Shown: piece by piece, positions 36,100 to 47,238 of the stretch | Numbering within the stretch: the stretch's first letter is position 1 | How the letters are laid out: every line of letters starts with the position of its first letter | Source: Calocera cornea HHB12733 | Lineage: Eukaryota > Basidiomycota > Dacrymycetes > Dacrymycetales > Dacrymycetaceae | Length of the DNA stretch: 64,000 bases | Direction: 5' to 3' | NCBI GenBank assembly: GCA_001632435.1 | Contig: KV423987.1 | Span: 1-64,000 of the forward strand | Notes under the pieces: generated by a model | Databases searched by the model: none | Told to the model about the DNA's origin: nothing | What the model saw: only the letters and a program-made list of their open reading frames with translations | Program-made: the position numbers and the translations under genes

Positions 36100-36822
36100 T
36101 CAGCCACGGCGACGGGGAGCAGGGGGAGGAGCAGGAGGAACTCCATAGGGGGGTCCAGAACCGGGCATTGGGCCATGGGGATACTGCGCGGCACCGTATA
36201 GAGGGACTGGACCAGGAGGCGGTGGACCGTGCGGATACTGGAGCGCGCCGTATCCAGGTGCAAGTGGCGGGCCAGGAAGTGGTCCACGAGTATTCTGTGG
36301 AACACCATATCCAGGTACCGGTGGCGGCTGGTGCGGCGGCTGCACATGCGTTGGGGTGTATGGCCCAGGTCCAGGCACACCTCCGTAGCCACGACCCAAG
36401 GGAGGACCAGGCAGAATGGCTCCCGGCCCAGGGTGGCCGCTTGGAGGATGGTGGGGCTGGACTGGAAGCGGGATGGGCGGTGCTCCAGGCCCTTGAGGAC
36501 TGACGAAGACTGTAGCACCAGGGGGGACAGGACGTTGTCCAGGTGGTGGTCCCGCCATACGAGGATTCATCTGCACTTGGGGATTCTGTCGGACTCGATA
36601 TGATCCTGCTTCATTTCCACCCCGCATGAGTCCAGTGTCCTGTTCTTCATCGGACATGGAATCTGGAGACCATGTGTCGGGCTGACCGAATCTGTCGTGA
36701 TCGCTGTCGTCGTTCGAAGCAGCTTCCTGGGCCGTGCAAATGGCAAGCGTGGTGCGCCGCTCGGTCGGGCGATGATGACCACTTCTGCCACTGGCTGGCT
36801 GGGGAGTACTTTGCTGAGGCAT
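36100..36822 (-). CDS. Pro/Gly/Tyr-rich disordered protein (240 aa)
   Basis: Single minus-strand exon from an ATG at 36822. Residues 1-75 are polar and acidic. Residues ~85-240 are Pro/Gly-rich with loose repeats of the type GPPLAPGYGALQYPHGP and VPLYGAAQYPHGP, and the chain ends in PAPRRRG. It has no transmembrane or catalytic features and is likely intrinsically disordered. The Pro-rich frame at 6191-6748 and the small protein at 46245-46766 have a similar plan (acidic N-terminus, Pro-rich C-terminus, basic end). A shared origin is possible but low-complexity sequence makes that weak. Confidence 0.5.
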   Translation of the reverse strand: MPQQSTPQPASGRSGHHRPTERRTTLAICTAQEAASNDDSDHDRFGQPDTWSPDSMSDEEQDTGLMRGGNEAGSYRVRQNPQVQMNPRMAGPPPGQRPVPPGATVFVSPQGPGAPPIPLPVQPHHPPSGHPGPGAILPGPPLGRGYGGVPGPGPYTPTHVQPPHQPPPVPGYGVPQNTRGPLPGPPLAPGYGALQYPHGPPPPGPVPLYGAAQYPHGPMPGSGPPYGVPPAPPPAPRRRG

Positions 36823-37626
36823 TATGATCGAGGATGCTGAGGATTGCTGAGTAACTGGGTAGGCTTTTGGAGACGTCTATGAGTGAGATGACGGGCCTTT
36901 GCGTCAGCCTTGCGGGCCTTATAACTTTGAGAACAAGAGGCGGAATAATGAAGGCTTCCGCCTTGTCGTAGTCCTTTGCCCGTTGTGTCCCATAAGTCTG
37001 TGAAAGGGCCGGGAAAAGGAGCTTAGCCGTTTAATGCCTCATGAAGGGGAATGGTACCTTGCTGCAGCAGGACATGGTGCAGAAGTGGCACGCGGATGCA
37101 AAGGAACCGAGTAGTCGGGCTGTTTGGAATTCCGGCTAGTTTAACTGCAAAGAGAGCAATCAGATGGGACTCGTTCGGGAGTGTGAAGTGAAATACTTAC
37201 AGAGAGCTTGTTACCGTCACAGAGAGTGGAGGTTGAAATTGAATTGATGGGGTGACTCGTCAATGGGTTACACAGAGCATCGTTCCAAGAGATCCAAAGT
37301 GATTGCCAGGGCTGTACGGTCCGGAAACATGCTCGCCGTGAGAACTTAAGAAGCCTCGGAGAGGCATGACAAATCTAGGTCGTTAGGGCAGGGTCAGTTC
37401 TTTCAATACAATCCAGATCAAAATAGGAGCCTGCCAGGCCTACGCCGCACGGCAGACGGGCCAAAGAGTTAGCTGGAAGACTCGGAAATGCACTTTCCCG
37501 GCGGCGTTCGCGCCTTGGAGCCCGCGGGACTATGTAAGAGCATGATATGCAATTATGGTGCAGTCCCTGGTTTGCGCCCATTAGACGTTCAATTACTAAT
37601 GTACAATAATAGCGACTTTGCGCACT
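36823..37626. other. No supported gene
   Basis: Intergenic stretch between two minus-strand genes. I see no long frame and no repeats. Confidence 0.35.
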
Positions 37627-38562
37627 TTAGGTGTAGCGCAGCCCCCCGGCCAGATGGGGCAAGAGCCAACCGCCTGTCCAAGGGGGCAGGCCATCGACCG
37701 CCATGAGCCCCGGGCATTGGCCGGGCTGATGCGTGTTCGGCGGGCAGAGGCAGACCGCGGGTGCTGCAAGGCGGAGGTGTGCAAACGCGCCGTGCACGAA
37801 AGTCCCGCTTGCTTCGTACGCGCCCTCGTATGCCGGTCTTTGGGGGAGGACGAACCCGCCCGGGAAGGGCTCTTCTGCGGGCGAGCCCCCGGGGGAGGGG
37901 AGGGAGAGCGCGAGTGAAGTGTGAGGGTGCGGCATTTGCATCATCGGCAGGGCGGTGGTGGGGCTCGAGTAGATCAGCCGCTGGGAGCCGCTCGTGCGGA
38001 GGGAGGGCACCCTCTGTACGCGAGCTGTTTGAGCGGGCTCCGGGAGTGCAGGGTGCCCTCCTCCAATGGGCGTCTGCTCTCCAGAAGACTGCCTGCGCGC
38101 AGGAGCATGCCACGAGACCGGGATCGTCGTTGCGCGCCTGACTGCCGTCAGCCGGGGCCGGGGCGAGCTGATGCCTGAGCGGAAGAGCCGCTCGCCCTCT
38201 TGAGGATCTTCGAGCACGACGGGGAGCGAGCCCTGTCTGAGGCTCGATGTGCGGCTACGGCTCCCAGCGCGCAAGCGTGTTTGGGTACTGTGCCGCTGTA
38301 TGTCCTCGCTGATGAGCGACTCGGGCGACTGGCAGCGGAGCATCGAGTCCATGATGGAAGTGCTGCTGCTGCTGCTGCTGCTTCGCGAGGGGGGGGTGCG
38401 GGCGGGCGGAGCGACGGCAGCCATACCGGATTTGGGCACTGAGAGGCACGATGTAAGCTTTGTGCGCGCTGTGAGGAGTGTACGTACTGCTGCTGGCTGC
38501 ACAGGAGGAGGGCAGCGCCGCGTAGATATACGCTCGCGTAGACGCTCAGTGTGGTGTACCAC
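37627..38562 (-). CDS. Hypothetical Ser/Pro-rich protein (up to 311 aa)
   Basis: Open frame on the minus strand with GC-rich, biased codon use like the core genes to its right. A probable short intron (GTACGT donor near 38493) may interrupt the first ~45 residues, so the start is not settled. The protein has a run of seven Ser encoded by a CTG repeat (plus strand 38360-38385). A regulatory-looking segment (CQSPESLISEDIQRHSTQTR, then SRSRTSSLRQGS) follows, rich in phosphorylatable Ser-Pro and Arg-x-x-Ser sites. The C-terminus has hydrophobic and Pro patches. No family recognised. Confidence 0.45.
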   Translation of the reverse strand: MVHHTERLRERISTRRCPPPVQPAAVRTLLTARTKLTSCLSVPKSGMAAVAPPARTPPSRSSSSSSSTSIMDSMLRCQSPESLISEDIQRHSTQTRLRAGSRSRTSSLRQGSLPVVLEDPQEGERLFRSGISSPRPRLTAVRRATTIPVSWHAPARRQSSGEQTPIGGGHPALPEPAQTARVQRVPSLRTSGSQRLIYSSPTTALPMMQMPHPHTSLALSLPSPGGSPAEEPFPGGFVLPQRPAYEGAYEASGTFVHGAFAHLRLAAPAVCLCPPNTHQPGQCPGLMAVDGLPPWTGGWLLPHLAGGLRYT

Positions 38563-38936
38563 AACTTTCTAGCCGTTCTGTGCCAGCGCATGCTGTCCAA
38601 GATAGCCAATCAACCACAACGCGCAGGGCCGCATTGTCCAAACCCGCGCGATAGACATCAACAGAAAGAACGTATGCAGCTCAGAGATGTTGAGAGCAAA
38701 TCCCGAGACAAATTCGCCACGGACGAAACGAGAATGACGCTGCCAGCTCAAGGGCCGATCGGCTGCCGAGGAACCCTGCGCCGCGCCGAACTGCCTCCGC
38801 TGGGCCGGGCCTTCCGGCTATGTGCGGGGTTGCACGAGCCGGAGCCGGCGGAGCCTTTCATCACCCTCCATCACTCTCCTCCCTGTTCAGTTGCCCTCCC
38901 ATTATCCCATTCTCCTTCCTCTCTCCCACAACGACG

Positions 38937-40457
38937 ATGGCCCCGAAGCGGATAGGCGGTGAGACGGGCGAAATCCGGTCAGCACTGCCCCTCGAGCCCC
39001 TGAATGCCTACCTGCGCGAGCACGTTCCGATCGCTAGCACCCCCGTCGGAATAAAGCAATTCAAGGTGCGGGTTTGCACATCAGGGTGATGCGTGACTGT
39101 TAGACGCTGAACTGGGGTCTTTGTCAGTTCGGCCAGGTGCGCGGGATATGACGGTGCACGAGAGGGCGCTAACGGGAATGCAAATTGCACTCTAGTCTAA
39201 CCCGACCTACTTCCTCACTGATGCAACGTGCGCCATCTCATCTCGCTTTCCCGTGCCCTACTTCCGCTGACGCCCTGCACCGCACAGAGGCAAGCGTTTC
39301 GTTCTCCGGCGGAAACCCACGGGCCCCCTTCTCTCCCCAACAGCACACGCGATCGAGCGGGAATTCCGCGTCCTGCGCGCGCTGGGAGAACACAACCACA
39401 GCCCGCACACGCCGCCCGCGCTCCGCGTACCCGTACCGGATGTGTATGCGCTGTGCGAGGACCCCCAAGTGCTCGGTGCCCCCTTCTACGTGATGGAGTT
39501 CCTCGACGGGAGGATCTTCACGGACCCCGAGACGCCCGAGCTGGGACCGGAGGAGAAACGCGAGTGGTGCGCCCGACCGTCTCTCGAACTGCCCGCAGTA
39601 CCCCGCTGACCGCGTCCCAGCTGGCTCTCCGCCGTCCGCGCCCTCGCCGCCCTCTCCTCCCTCTCCCCCTCCTCGCTCGGCCTCTCCACCTACGGCCCGC
39701 AAAAGCCCTACTTCCCGCGCCAGATCCGCTCCCTGAGCCGCATCTCCGCCGCCCAGGCCTCGACGACGGACATCGACACCTCTGAGCCTGTGGGGCCTAT
39801 ACCGGGGTTCGACGCGCTCATCGATTGGTATCAGCGGCATTTGCCCGACGAGGGTGGGAAGGAGGGCGTGAGGATCGTACATGGGGACTACAAGCTTGAT
39901 AATCTGGTGTTTCACCCGACCGAGCCGAGGGTCATTGGGATTCTTGACTGGGAGCTGAGCACGCTGGGGAGCCCGGTGCGCCTTGTCATTACACCTCGTC
40001 TATTCCCGCCCACTGAGACGTGTATGCAGCTAGTTGATCTCGCCAACCTCCTTCAACCGTGGTACGCCGACCCACGCCAGCTCACACCGTCATTACAGAA
40101 AGAAGGCAAATGGCGCGCGTGGAAGGGTCTACCAGCGTCCGAACTACCCGCTCCACCACTTGAGCTGCTGGAGAAGGAATACGCGAAACTCATGAAGGTG
40201 CCGTACCCGATACCGAACATGAACTTCGCGAGTAGTTGGATGTTCTTCCGAGTGCGCATATCCGTCGTCCGTTGTACCGACGAGTGCTGAAACTTCGTTT
40301 GTAGTTGGCTGTCATCTCGCAGGGGATCGCAGCCCGACACGCGCGACGACAGGCATCGAGCGAGCGAGCGGCTGTCTATGCGAAGGCGTTCCCGGTCATG
40401 GGTGTATTGGCGAAGCAGCTGATGGACGAAGAGGATGCGAAGAGGGCGAAACTGTAA
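38937..40457 (+). CDS. Aminoglycoside-phosphotransferase-fold protein, ACAD10/11 type (392 aa)
   Basis: Exons 38937-39065, 39128-39136, 39196-39227, 39288-39566, 39621-39975, 40030-40251, 40305-40457; phases close on TAA. The second exon is only 9 nt (Phe-Gly-Gln) but is needed to complete the conserved KQFKFGQSNPTYFL motif. Kinase-fold motifs are present: FVLRRKP (nucleotide-binding Lys), the catalytic loop HGDYKLDNL at about residue 237 and the Mg-binding ILDWELSTLG (Asp ~259). The length fits free-standing homologues of the N-terminal domain of acyl-CoA dehydrogenase 10/11. In animals that domain phosphorylates 4-hydroxy-acids or their CoA esters for beta-oxidation. A role in fatty-acid or hydroxy-acid catabolism is inferred. 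Confidence 0.88.
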
Positions 40458-41075
40458 TATGACATTGCATCGAGGCTTGTAGAGGATTGCTAATCTATCC
40501 TGGTGCGACGTCGTCTCGTGATACGACCCCAAGCGTGTGATGCTACCTCTGGGTAGGAGAACAATGGCCATGATACCCACGCAAAGAGCTGAGAGCCATC
40601 TTGTGATGAAAGGAACACACAAGATTAACAGCCTTGTGGTGCACATTGTGCTGAGAGTCCAGAACATGAGTGCTGGGGTAGCAGCCACAGCAATGACATG
40701 GCACTAGAAGAAAGCAATTAGCCTGGCCACCGGCAATTCTGCGACCCCCGCAATCCTCTTGGTCAACGCCCCTGGCCGAACTCCCCACATCCCTGCGTGT
40801 TCCATTGGTCCCGCCTCTCAACGGTGAGCCAACGGGCATGACAGTGCGGTGACGTCATTTCCTTTCCTGGCTGAGTTTGGCGCGCGGCGTGCCGCCTCGT
40901 CACGCGTCCACAAACTCGCCATCAGCCTTCGCCCACCTTCTCAAGGGAGGCTGGGCACCATAAAGGGCGAGCGTTGGGGGGCGCGAGGCGGGGATAGCTG
41001 CCCGCCCTGAGCCTGCATATACGCAGCGTCGCACCAGCCCTCTACCACCACCACCACCCCAGCCCACAGACCGCA
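40458..41075. other. Intergenic, likely promoter of the mitochondrial helical protein
   Basis: No gene seen. The last ~120 bases are GC-rich with a pyrimidine-rich leader (CTCTACCACCACCACCACCC) directly before the next ATG. Confidence 0.35.
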
Positions 41076-42471
41076 ATGCTCTCCCGCTCCGCCCTCGCCT
41101 CGCGCAACGCCGCTCTCCTGCGCGCCCAAGCACGGCGCAATGCCCGCCTCCTTGGCAGGCGACTCAACTCCACCGCCCCACCGCCGGGTGGGCAGTCGGC
41201 GAATGTGAACCACTCGACTGGGGGAGGGATGGTCCCGAGCCTCATTGCCGGCGCCTTGGGTGGGGGGACCGTCCTTGTCGGAGGTGCGCATACACGTTGG
41301 GCTACATACAGCCCCGAGCAGATGCTGACGGGGAATAGTGTACGGCTACTACCACTGGTCCGGCGCCGCCCAGGTCGTGCAGAGTGCCAAGAGCATGCGG
41401 GACAGCGCGCTCCAGGCGAGGGACCAGGCGCTCGAGAAGGTCCCCTCGACGTCGGAGGCGCTCGACTACCTGCGCAAGACCGCGCAGGCCTACGCCGTGT
41501 TCATCCCAGGGGGAAAGCAGTACGTGGACACGACGTTCGACACCCTCGAGGAGGCGCGCCAGACGCATGGGCAGGAGGTCGACCAAATCGTCAAGGGCAC
41601 GTATGACGAGATCAAGAAGGTCGTCGATGCGGGCTCGGCGGACTTTGACACGGCGCAGAAGGTCGCTGGGATCCTCGCGAAGCGGGGGAAGGAGCTGGCG
41701 AAAGTCGCGCAGAAGGCGAGCGGGGATCTGCTGGACAAGTACCCCGGGGCGAAGGACAAGCTCGGCGCCGCCTACTCGCAGCTCGAGAGCTTCGCCAAGG
41801 GCCGCGGGGAGGAGGGGAAGAAGGCGCTCCAGGAGGTGCGGCAGCAGCTCGGCGAGATGTTCCAGAAGGGCGGGGCGAGCACCGACGAGGTCATCGCCAA
41901 GGCCAAGGAGGTGCTCAGCAGTAAGCAGGCCGACCTCAAGGGCGCGGGGGACAAGGCCTGGCAGGCGGGGATGGACCAGGCCAAGCCGTACCTGGACAAG
42001 GTGCCCGAGCTACGCAAGGCGCTCGAGCAGAATAAGGATGCGCTCGCGGCGGCCGTGAGCGGCGGGTCGGCGGACGTGTGGGACAGGGTGAAGAAAGTTG
42101 CTGAGGCCGGGAAGAAAGATCAAGGTAAGGCCGTCGAGGAGTTCAAGCAGTGGGCGAAGGAGAAGGGCGAAGAGGCTAAGCAGGGCGGCGAGGAGGGGTG
42201 GGACAAGCTCGAGGATCTGATCAAGCAGATCCCTGGTGGGCAGACGGTGAGCCTTCATTACTGCATATGGTTGGGCTAGGCTGAGCGACAGCAGGTGCTT
42301 GCCGCTTCTCCCGATCTCCAGAAGTACACCGAGGCGTTCAAGAAGAAGGCGCCCGAGGCGCAGAAGGTCGCCGAGGAGGCGCTCAACGATATCATCAATG
42401 TGCTCAAGGAGAAGGGCAAGAAGATCGAGGAGCTCGGGAAGGAGACCAAGGATGAGGCGCAGAAGAAGTGA
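41076..42471 (+). CDS. Mitochondrial amphipathic-helix (LEA/apolipoprotein-like) protein (431 aa)
   Basis: Exons 41076-41283, 41339-42246 and 42292-42471, phases consistent. The N-terminus (MLSRSALASRNAALLRAQAR with many Arg and no acid) is a typical mitochondrial presequence. A Gly/Val-rich hydrophobic segment at about residues 50-75 (SLIAGALGGGTVLVGG then YGYYHW) is a single membrane span. Residues ~80-431 are almost continuous amphipathic helix rich in Lys, Glu, Ala and Gln (KVAEEALNDIINVLKEKGKK), like LEA or apolipoprotein-type proteins. A role in inner-membrane organisation or protection is plausible but not shown. It is not a recognisable Mic60 because the C-terminal mitofilin motif is absent. 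Confidence 0.7.
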
Positions 42472-42637
42472 GCGCCCGTTTCGTGCAGGACTGCCAACCA
42501 CTCCGACAAACCAAAATCCAATCTTGTATGATAGGCAATCATAATGCATGCAAACTAATGACACAGCACCACTGCCAACCGCAGCTTGTGCAATCGTCGC
42601 ATTGACCCACGCAGACTGTCTACAGCCGACTATCAAC

Positions 42638-44825
42638 TCAACCATAATCGTTCAGCGTATAGTTGAGGAAGTCGCACTGCGCCATCTCGAGCATCAGGCT
42701 CTGTGTGCTTGGTACGTTCAGCAGCCTCAGCGTGGGACTCTGGTAGTTCGTCAGTCGCTCCCACGGCCCATCCCGAACGTATTCCAGCGCCGTGTCCGCA
42801 TACCCGCGCACGGCGAGGTAGAAGGGGTCAACGTTGGGAGTGTACATGCGGAAGAAGGAAGTCCATTGGTCGACGATCTGCTGCTGAAAGTACAGGTCGT
42901 TCGCGTCGAAGGGCGTTCCGGAGAGGCCGACGGTGCCGAACGTGTATTGCAGCTCGCCGGAGTGGCAGCTGTGAGTCTGGTCAGAGCTGCACATGCAGAG
43001 GAAGGCAGGATACTCACTTGAAATGTGGCAAGTTGGGATTGCCGTACGGGTACTGCGCGTCCGCAGGCGCGTAGCACACGCTGCTCGGATCATACCCGTT
43101 ATACCCGCGGCCGAACTGGTACACATAGATGCTCTTCATCAGGTTGTGCTCAGCGAGCGAGACGACCGTCGCCTGGTCCATGCAGCGGAACTGAACATCG
43201 GTTGACAGGCGCGCCGTCACATTGAACACGTCTAGGGAGGTGTTGCCTGTGTTGGGCTGGGGGAACAGCCCGCTCGCCTCGATCGCGTAGGTCTCGGCCG
43301 CGTTGTACGTGATCTCCTCCGTGATGGCCGTGGTCAGGTTCGTCGTCCCGGTGTAGGAGATGAACGAATTGCCGTCGTCGCTCATCCAGCCCAGCATCAG
43401 GTGGACGTTCGCCACAGGGGCAGAGCCGTTGACCTCTAGCTGGGGCGTGGTGATGTACATCCCATCGACGACGACGTACCGAGCGACAGTGGCCATGTAC
43501 ACGAGCGTAGTGCTGTTGTACGCGCGGAGGCACGCAAGCGTCGTCGGGCTGTTCACCGCGGTGGTGGTTGCAGCCGGTGGCAGCGAGGATCGAGTACCCC
43601 GCCACGTCCATCTCCTGGTCGATGGTGTAGTAGTTCGAGTATGTCGCAGCGTACAGCATCCCGTCCAGGTTGCTCTGCAGGATCGCGCCCTCGAACTTGC
43701 CGATGGCGACGGGGGAGCCCATGAGCGCGCGGACGGAGCCGGCACCTGCGGACTGGCCGGCGATCGTAATGCGCGTCGGGTCACCGCCGAACGCGGTGAT
43801 GTACTTTTGCACCCACTCGAGGGCTAGGATCTGGTCCGCCAGGCCGTAGTTCCCGTTCGTCACACCGTCGTTCAGCGCGAGGAATCCGAGCGTCGACAGG
43901 CGGTAGTTGATCGACACAACCACAACATCACCGCGCGCAACCTGAGGACCGCCGTCGTAGTCCGAACCAGCGCCGCCGGTGTAGGCACCACCGTGGATCC
44001 AGAAGTGCACGGGCTTGAGCTTGCTTGTAGCCGGTGTGGCGGAGGAAGGCAGGTAGGGCGTCCAGATATTCAGGTAGAGGCAGTCCTCCGACCCACGCCC
44101 GGTCTACAGGCACGCACTGCCGAATTCGGTCGCGTCGATCGTCGTGCTTCCATTGTACAGCGTGGAGTACGTCCATCGCTCGAGCTGATTAGCATAGGGG
44201 ATGCCGTAGAAGCGGAAGGACGCTTGATTCCGGAAGCTGCAGGCGCATTAGTGAGATCATCCAAGATCAAGCAAAGAGGTAAACCCACCCGGTAACACTC
44301 AGCTCGTTCGCCTGTACTGTCACCTTAAAGTTGCTCGGCACGCCAGTAGCGGTGGGCACATAATAACCGGCGCGTTGGGAGCACAGTGCTCTATACGAGG
44401 CGCTGCACGCAGCCGGGAAAATGCTCCCTCCAACACCGATGGTGAGGCACTCCGGACCGGCCTGAGCGATCTAGAAGTGCTCGTCAAAGGTGCTGAGGTT
44501 CGCGTACTCTAGGTAGCCCAGTGCCGAAGCAAAGTCGGAGAAGAAGTAGGTACTGTTGGGCGTGAGGAGGCCCTCGGACAGCTGCGAGCAGGTCGTCTGC
44601 GCCTCTGAGTACGTGCGTGCGTCAATGAGGATCTCGCCTTGATGCTCTGGAGCTTGGGTCCCTGTACAAGGCAGTTAGCGGGACAATGCGGGGAAGCGAG
44701 TAGGACGCACAGTTAAGGTTGGTCTGGAAGATGAGGTTCAAGTCGCTCCCGAGCGACTGGGGGGACGGTGCGGCGACAACCGTCCACGCCGCGAGAGCAG
44801 CAGCGAGCAGGGTGCGAGAAAGCAT
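42638..44825 (-). pseudogene. Broken type-B carboxylesterase (two stops, one frameshift)
   Basis: The minus strand encodes a secreted type-B carboxylesterase/lipase. It has a signal peptide (MLSRTLLAAALAAWTVVAAP), the SEDCLYLNIW block, the oxyanion motif FWIHGGA, a nucleophile elbow GQSAGAGS (near 43755) and a C-terminal domain ending near 42638. The frame is broken three times. TAG stops lie at 44471-44473 and 44104-44106, both at places where a sense codon is expected between conserved residues. A one-base shift falls near 43566-43576, in the run coding for TGC-N-H/T-T. Introns at about 44660, 44240 and 43000 are otherwise normal. The breaks make a functional enzyme unlikely unless they are assembly errors. 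In working form this family hydrolyses ester bonds outside the cell. Confidence 0.8.
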
Positions 44826-44869
44826 GTCGGCGAGCCTAATCGCTAGGGAATGTCTTCCAACGCTGCCCA

Positions 44870-44892
44870 CTTATACCCCCCCCCCCCCCCCC
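44870..44892 (-). promoter_or_regulatory. TATA-like box next to a 17-base C run
   Basis: On the minus strand a TATAAG sequence (44875-44870) stands 45 bases before the esterase ATG and is directly preceded by 17 consecutive G (plus-strand C, 44876-44892). The homopolymer is prone to length change and sits where it could alter promoter strength. Confidence 0.5.
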
Positions 44893-44999
44893 GCCCGGGG
44901 GCTGGACTCTCTGGCAATTCCTAGGCCACGCGAAGCTCGATCCATGTTCCCAGGCGGGAAAAAGGCCAACCCCATGCGTGCGCTGTCTTCGACAAAGGC

Positions 45000-46200
45000 A
45001 ATAGGAGGGAAGAAGAACGAACGATGGTGGTCGGGGGAGAACGGTTCGCTGGGGTAGACCAGTGGAGATGTGCTGGTGAAGCGGCTGTCGTATTGGTGTG
45101 GTCATGCGTCGTCCCATGATGGTTCCAACTCGGAGAAGTGCCAGTCAGGTACGGAGGCAAGGAAAGGACTAGTCAGCGATGCTGCTCTGACACCCGTTGG
45201 ATCCCCCTCAAGTTCTCAATCATGGCAGCCGCACGGAGAAGCCGGAGAGTTACACATCGTCGACAGCACTGAACAGACTTGACCAGTCAGCGTGGAGTGA
45301 CAGACGCGCATATGATCAAGTACGTACGATATGCTGCTATATGCGGACATGACTCCATGGGGCAAAGCGCCATCGTGGGGAGAGGAAGCGCTGGCAGATG
45401 TGCATCGTCGAACGGAGGAGAGTTGACGGTGACAGCTGCGCGTGAAGGGCAAAACGCGGGGAGAATACTCGGCGCGTCTCCACGGCACGGGCACGTTGCC
45501 GCATACCACATCGACCAAGACCGCATTCTTCTCAGGCGATTACGTTCTCCCGGGCCACGGCGGTGGGCTCCTATTTTGGTTGCTGCCCCGATTCGAGCTG
45601 TCGGTCTAGCGGTCATACCGTCCTTACGGTAACTCATCTTGTTTGATAACCAGTTCATAGTCCAGTTGGTTTTGGCATACGCAACTCATGCATTATTGAC
45701 AACACACTGTAGCCTCAAGAGATTGCTTTGGTCGATAGACTCGCCGCGGGACTCGTAGCGCCAGCGCCTTGGACGCCGCGGGATACCGGGTCCACATGTG
45801 ACGATTTCCGAGCTATTGCACCAAGTGAGGTTCGCACCGTCTCATTCGACGAGCATGCCCCGGGAATGCAACGATACTATGGTGCTATGTGCTGCTTTCC
45901 CTCGAGGCTTTCTTGGAGCATTCGTACCATGTCTGGGGCGATCAATGATGTCTGCCTGGCGGGAAAAGGCAAGCACATCTGGCTTGGTTGTTGCTCAGTA
46001 GGACTCTGGTATCTGGTATGCTTACTCAGACGTCTCCCGGTTGTCGTCGGCCGCGAAAAGCGTATCGGTTGCCTTTACTAGCCGGAGAGGGTATACAATG
46101 CGCAGCTACCTCCTATCAAGGTTTCTGCGCCGCTGATCGGCACACTTGGCGAGCTGTAAACCCGCGTAGGAAGTCTGCCAGGGCCGTGCCGGACCGCCCA
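45000..46200. other. No supported gene
   Basis: Several frames of 100-120 codons exist on both strands without conserved sequence or convincing splice sites (for example 45728-46081 plus). Confidence 0.35.
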
Positions 46201-46206
46201 TATAAA
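46201..46206 (+). promoter_or_regulatory. TATA box of the small Pro-rich gene
   Basis: TATAAA lies 38 bases before the ATG at 46245, the usual distance for a fungal TATA element with a short leader. It supports this small gene being transcribed. Confidence 0.5.
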
Positions 46207-46244
46207 TCGCTCAGTCATCGGGTCGACAATTTCGGCCCTCAACC

Positions 46245-46766
46245 ATGACTCAAGAACGGCAAGAACAGCGCGGACCGACGCAATCATCGACAACGGCTGC
46301 TGTTCCAACGCGAAGCGTCTCAGACAGTGCTGTCAATCTAGTTCACCAATCCGCAGGCGATACCAATATGGATGAGCAAAGTGTCCGAGAGGATGATGAT
46401 ACTTCAGACGACTCTGCCCCGTCCCCGCCTGGTAAAGAGCACGAACCACACCTGACTCGCGGCCGAAACAACAGCGGTGCAAAGGCAATCCATGACCGTA
46501 GTCCTATAGGAGCTAACGAATGGGGTCATGGAGCGACTACTAGGAGGACATATCAACCTCCGTTTTTGGCACCACTTCCCCAGCCTCGTGGTGCGGTCCA
46601 TGGCCCGGGACCGACACCTCCTTTCCCGCAACCCGGCAGGCAGATCCCTGCGTGAGTCGAGCATTCTTCCTGAAGCGTCCGTAGCTCACCTGCCTCGCGC
46701 AGAATTCACTTGGGTCAGCATCAGCGCCCTAGGAGGGGGAAGCGCCGCGCAGGCTGCATCATCTGA
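46245..46766 (+). CDS. Small acidic/Pro-rich protein (156 aa, two exons)
   Basis: Exons 46245-46651 and 46703-46766. The 51-nt intron has a GTGAGT donor and GCGCAG acceptor and the phases close. Residues 1-75 are Gln/Ser/Asp-rich with an acidic run (VREDDDTSDDSAP). Residues 95-135 are Pro-rich (LAPLPQPRGAVHGPGPTPPF). The last exon is basic (RPRRGKRRAG). It has no signal peptide or membrane segment. The plan resembles the Pro-rich protein at 36822-36100. No function can be assigned. Confidence 0.5.
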
Positions 46767-47238
46767 GGCGGAGGTGGCACAGTGTCGTCGTCATCGCCGT
46801 CGGCATCACCCTCACCGTCTGAGCACCTCCCACAACATCACTGCTTCTGGCCATATCTCACAGAGGCCCCTCACGCCACAGCACACATTTGCCTCCTCGC
46901 AAAATCTACCAGCGGTCCATCCACCTAATCGTCTTTGACGGTCTCGCTCCTGCGGCGAGCGCTACACCACCACGACCCCATCCACTACATATTTGTCCAC
47001 GGCTACCCTTTTCATTACAGCATATCTCCATCATGTATATACCCAGATATGACAAGCCACCGCATAGACTGATATCAGGGTGGCCGTCGTGGGAGAGTAA
47101 ATGCTGAACTACAGTAGCGCGAGTTACCTACGCGGCTGCGGGTGAGGTCGACGCGCGTCAACCCGGCCATCCCTCTCATCTGTCCCATGGTGTCGAACAC
47201 CCAGAGGAGCCGGCGCTTGATCACAATCTCACTATGTC

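Noticed and set aside
37750..38180. Long plus-strand frames opposite the Ser/Pro-rich gene
   Set aside because: They result from GC-rich composition. The minus frame has more protein-like sequence and regulatory-type Ser/Arg motifs.
41384..42058. Arg/Ser-rich 224-codon frame
   Set aside because: It is a shifted-frame shadow of the mitochondrial amphipathic-helix gene, which has consistent exons and codon use.
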